Below are positions 34,316 to 45,700 of a stretch of DNA of 64,000 nucleotides, in pieces. The position numbers were made by a program, and so were the translations under genes. The notes under the pieces were generated by a model, which did no database searches, was not told the DNA's origin, and saw only the letters and a list, made by a program, of their open reading frames with translations. Source of the stretch: Dokdonia sp. 4H-3-7-5 (lineage in GTDB: Bacteria > Bacteroidota > Bacteroidia > Flavobacteriales > Flavobacteriaceae); the NCBI RefSeq assembly GCF_000212355.1, contig NC_015496.1, positions 2,822,001 to 2,886,000 of the forward strand, written 5' to 3'. The first letter of the stretch is position 1, and each line of letters starts with the position of its first letter.

Positions 34316-37003
34316 ATGAGCGAAGAAATAAACGACCATAACGAAGACGAAGAATTAAATCCAGAGACACTTCCAGCAGAAGTTGTGGATGGAGGTGGAG
34401 AAACCATCACCCGCGTTTCGGGGATGTTTGAAGACTGGTTTCTAGATTATGCATCTTATGTAATCTTAGAACGTGCTGTACCGTCTATAGAAGACGGTTT
34501 CAAACCGGTACAACGTCGTATTATGCATGCTTTAAAAGAGCTTGATGATGGTCGCTATAATAAGGTTGCTAATGTGGTAGGTCACACGATGCAGTATCAC
34601 CCTCACGGTGATGCGAGTATAGGTGATGCCATGGTGCAAATAGGCCAAAAAGATTTACTCATTGATACTCAAGGTAACTGGGGAAATATTCTAACTGGTG
34701 ACCGTGCAGCGGCATCTCGTTACATAGAAGCAAGACTTACCAAGTTTGCACTTGATGTCGTTTACAATCCAAAAATCACAGAATGGCAAGCTTCTTACGA
34801 TGGTCGTAAGAAGGAGCCTATAAATTTACCAGTAATGTTCCCAATGCTTCTAGCGTCTGGTGCAGAGGGTATTGCTGTAGGTTTAAGTACAAAGGTACTT
34901 CCCCACAATTTTATAGAACTGATTGATGCTTCTATCAAGCATCTTAAGGATAAGAAATTTACATTATATCCAGATTTCCCTACAGCAGGTATAGCCGACT
35001 TTACTGATTATAAAGATGGAATGCGCGGTGGTAAAGTACGTTGTAGAGCACGTATAAGTCAGCAAGATAAAAACACGCTTGTCATTACTGAGTTGCCTTT
35101 TGGGCAGACCACAACATCGCTTATAGATTCTATTCTTAAAGCAAATGATAAGGGTAAGATCAAGATTAAAAAAATAGAAGATAATACCTCTGCAAACGTG
35201 GAGATATTAGTACATCTTCCAGGAGGTATTTCACCAGATAAAACAATTGATGCATTATATGCATTTACAAATTGTGAGACTTCTATATCACCGCTTAGTT
35301 GTGTCATAGAAAATAATAAACCACTCTTTGTAGGTGTAACAGAAATGTTACGTCGCTCAACAGACCGCACAAAAGATTTATTAAAAGCAGAACTTGAGAT
35401 ACAGCTAGGTGAATTTGAAAACCAATGGCACTATGCTTCACTAGAGCGTATTTTTATTGAAAATAGAATTTACCGTGACATTGAAGAGCAAGAAACTTGG
35501 GATGGCGTAATCAAAGCGATTGATGACGGTTTAAAGCCACATATAGGTCATCTAAAAAGAGCTGTTACGGTTGAGGATATAACAAGATTGACGGAGATAC
35601 GTATAAAACGTATTTCTAAGTTTGATATAGATAAAGCACAACAGAAGATAGATGCGCTAGAGGATCAAATCACTCAGGTGAAATATCATTTAGATAATCT
35701 CACGCAATATGCGATAGATTATTTCACAAGATTAAAAAAGGACTACGGCAAAGGAAAAGAACGCAAAACAGAGATTAAAATCTTTGATGACATTCAAGCA
35801 GCCAAAGTCGTGCTTAGAAACACGAAGCTCTACGTAAATAGAGCTGAAGGGTTTGTGGGAACATCTCTTAAAAAGGATGAGTATGTAACCGATTGTTCTG
35901 ACATTGATGATGTAATTGTATTTACAAAGTCTGGAACGATGATGGTGGTAAAGGTGGAGTCTAAAACATTTATAGGTAAGGATATTTTGCATGTCGCTAT
36001 TTTCAAGAAAAAGGATAAGCGTACTACTTATAATATGATTTACAGAGCAGGTAATGGATTGCCTACTTACGTTAAGCGCTTTAACGTTACCTCAGTTACA
36101 CGTAATAACGATTATAAGCTAGCTGGTGATCAGAAGAGTGCTCAGGTACTTTATTTTAGTGCAAATCCTAATGGAGAAGCAGAACTAGTTACGGTATACT
36201 TGAGAGCTGTTGCCTCCATAAAGAAGCTCCGATTAGAAATAGACTTTGCAGATGTTATCATAAAAGGAAGATCTTCAAAGGGTAACATCGTTTCTAAAAA
36301 TGCAGTAAAATCTGTAGAGCTTAAGGAAAAAGGATTGTCCACTCTTAAACCACGTAAAATTTGGTTTGACAATACGGTACAGCGTCTTAACCTAGATGAA
36401 CGTGGTGATTTACTTGGGGAATTTCGTCCAGAGGATCGTCTATTGATTATTAATCAGCATGGTAATGTGCGCACAATTATTCCAGAAGTAACACATCATT
36501 TTGATGAAGATATGATTGTGTTAGAAAAGTGGAATCCGCAAAAACCTATTACGGCTATATATTGGGATGGTAATAAAGATCGTTATTATGGTAAGCGATT
36601 CCTGATAGATTCTCCAGATAAAGAAGAAACATTTATATCTGATCATGAGAATAGCGTGCTAGAGCTTGTCTCCACCGACTGGCGACCTGTCGCTGAAATG
36701 ATATTTTACAAGCAGCGAGGTAAGGAAGCCAAGGAAAATGAGATAGTATCCATGGAAGACTTTATAACAATAAAAGGGTTAACCGCTCTAGGTAATACTT
36801 TCTATACAGAAAAACTTAAAGGTTTAAACTGGATGGAGTCTTTACCTTATGAAGAAGAAGTAGAAGAAGAAAAGGAAAATATAGATGTTGTAGGTGAGGA
36901 AGAAGTAACTCCCGAAAAGAGTTCTCCTCAAACCGCAAAAAAAACAGACGGTGAAGTAAGTAGCGATGATGATGATTCTAAGTCGCAAACTTCTTTATTT
37001 TAG
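34316..37003 (+). CDS. parC: DNA topoisomerase IV subunit A
   Basis: An 895-residue DNA-cutting subunit. The catalytic tyrosine is Tyr136 in ASRYIEARLTKFA, and upstream are the winged-helix segments GFKPVQRRIMHAL (about 61-73) and YHPHGDASIGDAM. The C-terminal third has the beta-pinwheel character of the A subunit, but no canonical gyrase box (QRRGGKG) is visible, in agreement with topoisomerase IV. The last 60 residues are acidic and low-complexity (EEEVEEEKENIDVVGEEE, then SSDDDDSKSQTSLF). It is co-directional with parE. I see no terminator hairpin after its stop. Confidence 0.92.
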   Translation: MSEEINDHNEDEELNPETLPAEVVDGGGETITRVSGMFEDWFLDYASYVILERAVPSIEDGFKPVQRRIMHALKELDDGRYNKVANVVGHTMQYHPHGDASIGDAMVQIGQKDLLIDTQGNWGNILTGDRAAASRYIEARLTKFALDVVYNPKITEWQASYDGRKKEPINLPVMFPMLLASGAEGIAVGLSTKVLPHNFIELIDASIKHLKDKKFTLYPDFPTAGIADFTDYKDGMRGGKVRCRARISQQDKNTLVITELPFGQTTTSLIDSILKANDKGKIKIKKIEDNTSANVEILVHLPGGISPDKTIDALYAFTNCETSISPLSCVIENNKPLFVGVTEMLRRSTDRTKDLLKAELEIQLGEFENQWHYASLERIFIENRIYRDIEEQETWDGVIKAIDDGLKPHIGHLKRAVTVEDITRLTEIRIKRISKFDIDKAQQKIDALEDQITQVKYHLDNLTQYAIDYFTRLKKDYGKGKERKTEIKIFDDIQAAKVVLRNTKLYVNRAEGFVGTSLKKDEYVTDCSDIDDVIVFTKSGTMMVVKVESKTFIGKDILHVAIFKKKDKRTTYNMIYRAGNGLPTYVKRFNVTSVTRNNDYKLAGDQKSAQVLYFSANPNGEAELVTVYLRAVASIKKLRLEIDFADVIIKGRSSKGNIVSKNAVKSVELKEKGLSTLKPRKIWFDNTVQRLNLDERGDLLGEFRPEDRLLIINQHGNVRTIIPEVTHHFDEDMIVLEKWNPQKPITAIYWDGNKDRYYGKRFLIDSPDKEETFISDHENSVLELVSTDWRPVAEMIFYKQRGKEAKENEIVSMEDFITIKGLTALGNTFYTEKLKGLNWMESLPYEEEVEEEKENIDVVGEEEVTPEKSSPQTAKKTDGEVSSDDDDSKSQTSLF

Positions 37004-37123
37004 ATTTTGAAATAATATTTTATCGCTCCTAATTGATTCAAAATCATATCTAATTTTTCCTACAAGATGCGTTAACGGCTGGTCAGTATAATTGACAGGT
37101 CTTTATTTTGAAAACTTTGTAGA

Positions 37124-38884
37124 ATGAATTTGAGTAGTAGAGAGGGTTGCCTTCGGTTCTATTTAATAGGATTGTTTTGTGTTTTTCACGTTTTCGCGAA
37201 AGCGGCCGTTCAAGACACCAGCTGTGCTTTGCTTATTTCTCCCGCTCAAGGAGAAACCAATGTTTCTGTAATTGCGCCAATAAGTTTTGAGCCAGTAGCA
37301 GGAGCTGTTAATTATTTTATAGACTTAGGTACTACTACAGGAGGTGCAGACATACTCAATAATTTTAGTGTAGGTATTTCAGCGAGTTTTAATCCTCCGC
37401 AGGGAATGCCAGAAAGTACAATCATCTACATTACGATCCGAGCCTTTTTTGTAAGTGGCTCGCAGTCATGCAATAGTCAGTCTTTTACTACGCAAGATGT
37501 TACTGTTGTTCCGTCCTGTACGCAAATAAGTTTTCCAGTAAATGGAGCAGTAGACGTTCCTTTAAACACTACAATAAGTTGGCCTTATGCACCTAGAGCT
37601 ACGGGTTACATTATAAATATAGGTACTTCACCTGGAGGAATCGATGTTGTAAATGCCCAGAATTTAGGAAATACTTTGACGTATAATAACGCTGTAAATT
37701 TTAACCCTGATACGACGTATTATGTTACCGTGATAGCATACAATGAGAATGGACAAGCGGTAAATTGTGTAGAGACATCATTTACTACAGAAATAGTTGC
37801 CACAGAAGTTCCAGAATGTACACAACTTATCGCGCCGATAAATGGGGCTACTGAAGTTGCCTTAACACCAATACTTGAATGGCCAGCAGTGACTAATGTA
37901 GAGGGTTACCTTATAAGGATAGGTACAACACCCGGAGGATCAGACGTACTTGCAAATACAGATATTGGTCTAGCTACATCTACAGCTGTACTTGACTTTC
38001 TTGAAGGAACTTTATACTTTGTAACTATAACACCTTTTAATGCTGCTGGAGAGGCACAAAATTGTACGCAAACAAGCTTTACGACCACCTATGGTTGTGG
38101 CCCTTACACAGATGGAATTACAGGTGAAATGGTTGATTTAAATCCCATAATTGATCTCGCCGAAAATTATGAGATTTGCAGAGATAATGCTCCATTAGTC
38201 CTGAGCTATCTAGAACCGTATGAGCGCATTGTGTGGAATACAATAAATGATGGTGAAATGGTAAGTATATCATCAGACGCTCTAGTTACAATCAATACCT
38301 CAGGAGTGTATATGGTGGAGGTGAGTACAGAAACAGTTATTGATTCTGGAACTATTATTTGTACAGCAACCCACTCGTTTGAGGTTTCTATAATTGATCC
38401 TCCTATTATTGATAACTTAGTGATTTCAAATCAAGGAAACACAGTAAACGTTCTTGTAGAATTAGAAGAGGAAGGCGATTTTGAATATTCTAGCACTACT
38501 GAGAATGGCCCTTATCAATCTAGTGCATTACTTATAGATGTTGATGCGACAGATATTCAGGTATATGTAAGAGACCGCAATGGTTGTGGGATGGACAGCA
38601 GACGTATCAAACCTGACCCAGGATTTCCAAAATACTTCACTCCTAATGGAGATGGTGTTAATGACACCTGGCAGGTGAGGGGAGTAGTGGTAAATGGGGA
38701 AACGGTTACGAGTATAGAAATTTATGATCGCTTTGGAAAACGTCTCAAGACCATTTCTCCATATGGGCAAGGTTGGGATGGAAGCTATCAAGGTAAAGCG
38801 CTATTCGATAATAGCTTTTGGTACAAAGCAAATACGCGTTCAAACGTGACCTTCACAGGATATTTTGCTTTAAGAAGATATTAA
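37124..38884 (+). CDS. T9SS type B cargo protein with fibronectin-like repeats
   Basis: A 586-residue secreted protein. The signal peptide ends in HVFAKAA, encoded by a palindrome copy (37191). Three fibronectin III-like domains follow (about 35-125, 130-220, 225-320), each starting with C-T-x-L/I-x-x-P-x-N-G and containing GTxPGGxDV and TTYYVTVIAYN-like strands. A region of about 320-480 is Ig-like. The last 85 residues are a gliding-motility-associated C-terminal domain (PKYFTPNGDGVNDTW, IYDRFGKRLKTISP), the type B signal for export by the type IX system. The protein should be displayed or released at the cell surface, perhaps as an adhesin. Confidence 0.85.
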   Translation: MNLSSREGCLRFYLIGLFCVFHVFAKAAVQDTSCALLISPAQGETNVSVIAPISFEPVAGAVNYFIDLGTTTGGADILNNFSVGISASFNPPQGMPESTIIYITIRAFFVSGSQSCNSQSFTTQDVTVVPSCTQISFPVNGAVDVPLNTTISWPYAPRATGYIINIGTSPGGIDVVNAQNLGNTLTYNNAVNFNPDTTYYVTVIAYNENGQAVNCVETSFTTEIVATEVPECTQLIAPINGATEVALTPILEWPAVTNVEGYLIRIGTTPGGSDVLANTDIGLATSTAVLDFLEGTLYFVTITPFNAAGEAQNCTQTSFTTTYGCGPYTDGITGEMVDLNPIIDLAENYEICRDNAPLVLSYLEPYERIVWNTINDGEMVSISSDALVTINTSGVYMVEVSTETVIDSGTIICTATHSFEVSIIDPPIIDNLVISNQGNTVNVLVELEEEGDFEYSSTTENGPYQSSALLIDVDATDIQVYVRDRNGCGMDSRRIKPDPGFPKYFTPNGDGVNDTWQVRGVVVNGETVTSIEIYDRFGKRLKTISPYGQGWDGSYQGKALFDNSFWYKANTRSNVTFTGYFALRRY

Positions 38885-38893
38885 GGTATTCCG

Positions 38894-38907
38894 CTTTCGC
38901 GAAAATT
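38894..38907. repeat. Oriented palindrome variant after the T9SS gene
   Basis: GCTTTCGCGAAAAT, followed by TTGA, the same extended form as at 59864. It lies ten bases after the stop of the T9SS gene. Confidence 0.8.
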
Positions 38908-39025
38908 TGATGATTTATAAATTATTTTATTTGCAATAATTAGAGGTGAGTATCTGATTTTTAAATGAATAGATTACTGACATATATGACCTTTAATTTT
39001 TTTTGAATTAAAGTTGAAATTATTC

Positions 39026-39056
39026 TTGTTTTCTTCTATTTGTTGATGTAGATTTG
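39026..39056 (+). promoter_or_regulatory. Promoter of the tRNA block
   Basis: TTG at 39026-39028, 20 bases, then TAGATTTG at 39049-39056. Transcription would start near 39063, about 32 bases before the first tRNA. Confidence 0.65.
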
Positions 39057-39094
39057 CATCCGCTTACAACAAGCAAGTTCATTATTTTATTAAA

Positions 39095-39183
39095 GGAGAG
39101 GTGCCTGAGTGGCCGAAAGGAGCGGTTTGCTAAATCGTCGTAGGTGGAAACACTTACCCAGGGTTCGAATCCCTGTCTCTCCG
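39095..39183 (+). tRNA. tRNA-Ser (GCT)
   Basis: An 89-base type II tRNA with a long variable arm (TCGTAGGTGGAAACACTTAC). The acceptor stem GGAGAGG pairs with TCTCTCC, and the anticodon loop TTGCTAA gives GCT, reading AGC and AGT. CCA is not encoded. Confidence 0.95.
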
Positions 39184-39254
39184 CAAGTCATAACAAAACA
39201 GATGAGTAATCATCTGTTTTGTTATTTAAAGATTTATACACTTAGTGTATATTT

Positions 39255-39329
39255 CGGGGTATAGCGTAGCCCGGTTATCGCGCCTCGTTTGGGACGAGGA
39301 GGTCGCAAGTTCGAATCTTGCTACCCCGA
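39255..39329 (+). tRNA. tRNA-Pro (TGG)
   Basis: A 75-base tRNA. The acceptor CGGGGTA pairs with TACCCCG. The anticodon stem CCTCG/CGAGG holds the loop TTTGGGA with anticodon TGG. The T arm GTTCGAATC is normal. It lies 71 bases after tRNA-Ser, with no promoter of its own seen. Confidence 0.95.
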
Positions 39330-39343
39330 CTTATTGTTGATTA

Positions 39344-39417
39344 GGGCTCTTAGCTCAGCTGGATAGAGCACCTCCCTTCTAAGGAGGCGGTCGCAGGTTC
39401 GAATCCTGCAGGGCTCA
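39344..39417 (+). tRNA. tRNA-Arg (TCT)
   Basis: A 74-base tRNA. The anticodon stem CCTCC/GGAGG carries the loop CTTCTAA with anticodon TCT, reading AGA and AGG. The acceptor has two G-U pairs. It is the last of the three and is followed by a terminator. Confidence 0.95.
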
Positions 39418-39426
39418 CATCACTTT

Positions 39427-39462
39427 AAAAACCACATTCTTTTTAGAATGTGGTTTTTTTTT
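39427..39462 (+). terminator. Terminator of the tRNA block
   Basis: A 14-bp stem (39427-39440 with 39445-39458), loop TTTT, followed by more T. The remaining 280 bases up to the next gene are AT-rich; I see no gene in them and only weak promoter-like boxes. Confidence 0.9.
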
Positions 39463-39744
39463 TGCTCCTCTAAATTAAATAACCTAATTATAACAATATG
39501 ACATACAATCACTTATTTGTAGCTCCATATTTTTATATATTCGAACTTTGCAATCAATAACTTAGATAATTCCAATATTCTCAGTAATAGTTTGGGTGCA
39601 TTTATTAAAGGTTATGGATTTTATTGTTTGAGCTGTTCTATATAGTAGGACAGTAAATATTAATTATAAACTGAAGGTGTTGAAGAATTTGCTTAGCGTA
39701 ATTTACCAAGTGTTTTTCTGCTTTTTGATTTTAAGGATTTATTG

Positions 39745-42700
39745 ATGAAAAAATTTTTACTTGGTATTATTTTATCGTTTTCTAGTTACGGCGGACTATT
39801 AGGACAAAGCATAGCTGTCAATAATCCAATCTTTCCCGAATCTTCATTCACTGCAGAAGAGCTCATTCAAAATGTATTAATAAGTGGCTCTTCTTGTGCT
39901 GATGTATCGCTAACTAATTTTCAAGAAAATCCTAGTGGCGTTAGTAATCCTAATCAAAAAAGTTGGGGTTACTTCAATGCAAATGGATCTAATTTTCCTT
40001 TTCAAGACGGAATAATTCTTACTTCTGGATTTGCAAGTTTGGCTGAAGGACCTAATGATGATGTAGGTGGTAACAGTGGTGGAAGTTGGAATGGGGATAC
40101 TGATCTTCAAACAATTTTAGATAATTTGTACGGGACTTTTGTGCCTACAAATGATGCAACTGTTTTTGAGTTTACATTTTCTTCAAATATTGATACTGTT
40201 GATTTTGAATTTATTTTTGCGTCTGAAGAGTATGAGAACGAATTTGAGTGTGATGACGTATTTAGAGATGGTTTTGCATTTTTAGTAAAAGGTCCAGGAA
40301 TCCCTGATGATTCTGGTACTGCTTTTGGAGGTACTAATATTGCAGCAATCCAAGGCTCATCAAACGTTGCTGTAAGCACAGCAACAATACATTTAGATCC
40401 CACCCAAGATGCTGTTAACGGGTTTTTATGTGGTACAGAAGACTTAGGTGTAAACTATTTTCCAGAATTATATGTAAGTAATTCAAATGATAATCTTAAC
40501 GATTTGCCTACTCAATTTGACGGATTAACTACGGTACTAACCACAACAACCGTTACAATTGTACCTAATGAGACATACACACTTAAAATGGTTATAGCAG
40601 ATCGTTCTGATAGCGGTTTCGACTCTGCTGTCTTTTTACGTGGAGGTAGTTTAAGTTTAGGGGTAGATATTGGAGCAGACCAAGTAGGTATTAACTTTAA
40701 TGCTGCTTGTCAAGGAGAAACAGTAACCCTGGATGCTACTAATAATACAACTGCATCAACAATATTTGAGTGGCAACAACTGAATACTATGACCAATATG
40801 TTTGAGCCCTTTGTGCCAGCTCAAGTTAATGGGACCCTTGATGTAACAAGTGATGGTCAATATAGAGTATTAGTCGATACTGGCACTGGTTGTTTAGGTG
40901 AGGATACAGTAACAATAGAGTTCGCATCTGCTACTTATAATGATCCAATGGATATTATGGTTTGTGATGATTCATCTGGTGATGGGATTGAAATATTCAA
41001 CTTAGAAGATCAAATTCCTGCTATAACGTCAGGACAAACAGATGTCTTTGTAACATTTCATAGCTCACAAGTTGATGCGGAAATGGATATTAATGATATT
41101 GCTAATCCAGAGGTTTATAGCAACACAGCACCATCTGAAGAAATTTTTGTCCGTATAGAGACCACTCTGAGTGAAAGCTGTTTTGATGTTGGCTCATTTA
41201 TAATATCTGTAAGTGATCAAACCGTGGCCAATGATCCTGGTCCGTTTTTAGTTTGTGATGATGCTACAGATGGAGATGATACTAATGGAATTACTGTTTT
41301 TGATTTATCTAGTATAACGGATGCTATTTTAGGAACCCAAGATCCTGCGTTATTTAATGTTAGTTATCACAGTGGAGGTGTAGATGCTAATAATAATGAC
41401 AACCCTTTGCCGCTCGCTTATACTAATTCCAATGCAGGTGGAGAAACTATAGTTGTCCGTGTAGAAAATAGTAGTGACGTAAATTGCTTTGCAACAAGAA
41501 ATATTTCTCTTGTTGTAGGTGAACTCCCAATGATAACCACACCAGTAACCTTACGTCAGTGTGATGATGATACAAATGGTATTACGACTTTAAACTTAAC
41601 ACAGTCACAGAGTGAATTAAGTACAAACTCAGCTAATGAGACTTTTACATACGTAGACGCTTCTGGCGCACCTATAACTGATCCAACGGCTTATGTAAAT
41701 AGTGCTTCTCCTTTTACAGAGGCTATTGCTGTAACAGTTACAAATCTAGATGGATGTTCACGAGAAGGCGTTATTAATGTGATTGTGAGTGCTTCTCAAA
41801 TTTCAGATGGAACGCTCTTTGCAGATGAGATTGAGTGTGATACTGATGGTGATGGTATCGCTGTATTTGATTTCTCTGCTGCTACCACCGCGATAATGAC
41901 ATCGTTCTCACCACAGGTAGTATCTGTTGCTTATTATGAAACAGAACAAGAGGCTTTATCTGAGATTAATCCTATTACGGATATTGCTGCTTATAGCAAC
42001 AACCCACTATTTACAAGTGCTAGCGGTGTTCAAGACATTTGGGTTCGTGTAGAGGCAGCTACAGATAGTGGATGTGTAGGTCTTGGAGAGCATGTGAGAC
42101 TCACCGTCACCCCCAACCCAACATTCCTACCAAGCATCAGTAGTATTGAAACCTGTTCTGCTGTAGCCAATGCTGCTACTTTTGATTTGACGCAGAATAT
42201 AACGGAGATTACTGGTGGAGATACAGATCTAGAAGTTACTTTTTATGAGAGCATTGCAGCTTACACGGCTACACCTCCAGTAGCGATTGCAAGTCCTGCC
42301 TCTTTTTCAAATAGTAGTAACCCGCAGACTATTTTCTATAGTCTAAGAAGTACAAGCAGCACGTGTACGACGTTTGATACAGCAATGAACTTTGAGATTA
42401 TTGTGAATCAGAATCCTGTGGCAATTACGCCATCAGAGCTTCAAGTGTGTGATGATGATGGCGTAGTAGATGGATTTACCACGGTTGATCTTTCTCAAAA
42501 AGATGCCGAAATCACTAGTGGTTTTAATGCAAATCTCACGGTAACCTATCACTTGGACGCTGCTGGCGCTACTACTGGCGATGCAAGTATTCCAGATAGC
42601 ACGATGTTTACCACCACGAGCAATCCTCAGATTGTAGGGGTACGTGTGACTAATAATATAACAGGTTGTTTTTCAACGACGAGTATGAGCATTCGAAGCT

Positions 42701-45700
42701 TCCCAGTGCCTGTGGCTGTCACTCCAGCGGATTATGAGGCTTGTGATGATGATAATGATGGTGTATTTGACTTTTTTGTACTTTCTTCTAGAGATGCCGA
42801 AATCACTGGTGGTGACCCTAGTTTAAATGTTGCCTACTACCTTACCCAGGCAGATGCAGATAATGCGCCTGTAGGTCAAGAGCTGGACGCAGCAATGTAT
42901 ATCAACAACGATCCTTTTGAGCAAATCATTTTTGCTCGTGTATTTAATGCGATAGGTTGTTATGACACAACACCACTTACCTTGAGAGTGCTTAACACTC
43001 CAATGCCTAATGAAAATGCAACTCCTTTTACGCTTTGTGATGATAATAGCGACGGACTACAGATTTTTGATTTAAGCACGCAAGTGGTAAATATTTTAGG
43101 AGGTCTAGACCCTGCAACCCACAGTGTAGTATGGTTTTCTTCTCTCGCTTCCGCGGAAGCTGGAACTCCTGCCATCGCAGCTCCTACCGCTTACACCAGC
43201 AACACGGCAACCGTTTTTGCAGTGGTGACAGATACGGCGCAACCAACGACCACAGCTACTTTTTGTAGTAACATAGCGACCCTTTCTCTTGTTGTAAATC
43301 CGCTTCCTACACCAATACAACCTGCCGAATATGAGCTTTGTGATGATTTAGCCAGTGGTAGTGATACCGATGAGTTTGCGAGTTTTGACCTACGTAGCCG
43401 TGATGATGAAATTACTGGTGGTAATGATGACTGGGCAGTGAGCTATCACCTTACCCAAGGCGATGCCGATGCAGGTGCACCAGCGCTTCCAGATGTATAT
43501 CAAAATACCGTAATGGCCAACCAAACTATTTTTGCTAGAGTAGAAAATATAGTAACTAGCTGTTTTGAAACCACCACGCTTACTTTAGTGGTAAACCCAC
43601 TACCATCACCTACTACTATTGCAGCGGTAGAAGAATGTGATACCATGGCAAACGATGGAGATGTAGATAATGATGGAGATGCCATATTTGACCTAACAGG
43701 CCAAGTAACTACAGATATTATCAATGGAGAGACGTTTATGTCACTCACTTTTCATGAGACACTCGCTTCCGCGGAACTAGGCAGTCCATCGATAGCAACA
43801 CCAGCGGCTTATGAGACTGTATCTAGAACAATATATGTACGAGCAACCGATACGGACCCAGCAACAGCAACCCAGTGTTACCGTGTTATCGAACTAGTAC
43901 TTACCGTACAACCAGCACCTGTACTTCCTACAGTAATCCCAGATTTAACCTCTTGTGATGATAATGAAGATGGACAAGCGCTTTTTGATCTTACTCAAAA
44001 TGATGCAATTGTTCTAGGAACACAAACTACTGCTGATGTTACTTTAACGTATCATGAAACGCTGGCTAGCGCAGAAGCGATGGTAGGAAGCGCAAGTGAC
44101 ATGCCAGTTGCCGATCCGCTGAATTACTTAGCAAGTGCGCCAACCACGCCAATCTGGGTGCGTCTAGAAAATACAACTACAGGATGTACGGTCGTTGGCA
44201 CTTTCAATCTAAACATAGCGATGATTCCAGTAATCACACCTCCTGGAGTTTTTGAGCAGTGCGATAGCGCAGGAGCACTGGTAGGCAACGATACTGATGG
44301 GATTACAAGTTTTGATTTAACGAGCCTTGATACTTTAATTACTGGAGGAGACACCACTTTAAGTGTTAGCTATTATGAATCGCAAGCCGACTTAGATGCT
44401 GGGGCAACCAATGCGATTTCTACTCCAACAGCCTATGTAAATACAGGCATGAGTCCGCAGACCATTTTCATTTTAGTTACTAGTAATCAGGCAGGAATGT
44501 GTGGTGCTCAAACTACGGTAGACCTTCAGGTGAATCCACTGCCAGTCATTGGAGAGCCATTACCAGCGGCAGTAGCTTGTGATGAAGATAATGATGGCTT
44601 TGGAGCATTTGACCTGCAGCAATATAATGACGACTTACTAGCAACAGTAACGAATGTAGCCTTACGTTTTTATGAAACACTAGATAATGCAACGGCAGAT
44701 ACAGGAGCAGGTCAAATAGATATTACGCTTCCTTATAATAACATTTCAGGAATGACTTCGCTGTATGTCGTTGCACAAGATACGGATGCTACCACAGCCA
44801 CAAGTTGTACGAAGATCTATGAGTTTGAACTTATTGTGTTCCCTATTCCTGAACTTCCTACAACATTAGCAACTCTTGCTGCTTGTGATGATAACAATGA
44901 TTTAATGGAAATCATTGACCTTACCCAAAATGAGTCAGCGATTATAGGAACGCAAGATCCAGCAACCCTTGTTATTACCTACCATAATACACAAGTAGAT
45001 GCCGATTTGGGAATCAATCCAATTGTAAACCCTACCGCTTATACAGCAACACAGATAATACCACTAGAAACTATCTGGGTACGCTTACAAGTAAGTGATG
45101 GCTCTCCAAATATATGTGCTGCCATTGGTTCTTTTCAGATATCGGTAGAGACACCACCTACGGCAAATCCGAATGGTGATGAGCTAGACCTGATGATTTG
45201 TGATGATGATATAGACACCTTTACCGTATTTGACTTGAGCGTAAACCAAGCCGGTCTCACTGGTGGTGATCCGCTGCTTACGGTAACGTATTATGAGAGT
45301 CTTGCAGCTTTGAATGCAGGAACTCCTATTACAGATCCTTCGGCGTACACAAATACATTAAATCCTCAGACCATCCAGGCAGTAGTATCAAGCCCAGCAG
45401 GATGTAGTGATGGAACGACCTTTAATATTGAAGTGTTACCACTGCCAACGCCGAATACCAACCCAGATGCGCTAGAAGTGTGTGATACGACTACAGATAT
45501 TGATACTGATGGTGACGGAGTGATTGATGCAGGTTCAGGTTCGGCAACAGATGGTTTTGAAGTCTTTGATTTAACACCTGCTATCGCACAGATTGCTGGA
45601 GCAGAACCTGTGAATATAACAGTGTATACAGAGCTCGCTTTCGCGGAAGCGAACCCAGAAGACACCACGCTAGCCATTGCAGATGTGACTGCGTTTATCA

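Noticed and set aside
39095-39417. tRNA block as an integration site of a genomic island
   Set aside because: No integrase and no direct repeat of a tRNA 3' end is visible. The neighbours are T9SS cargo genes of ordinary flavobacterial type.
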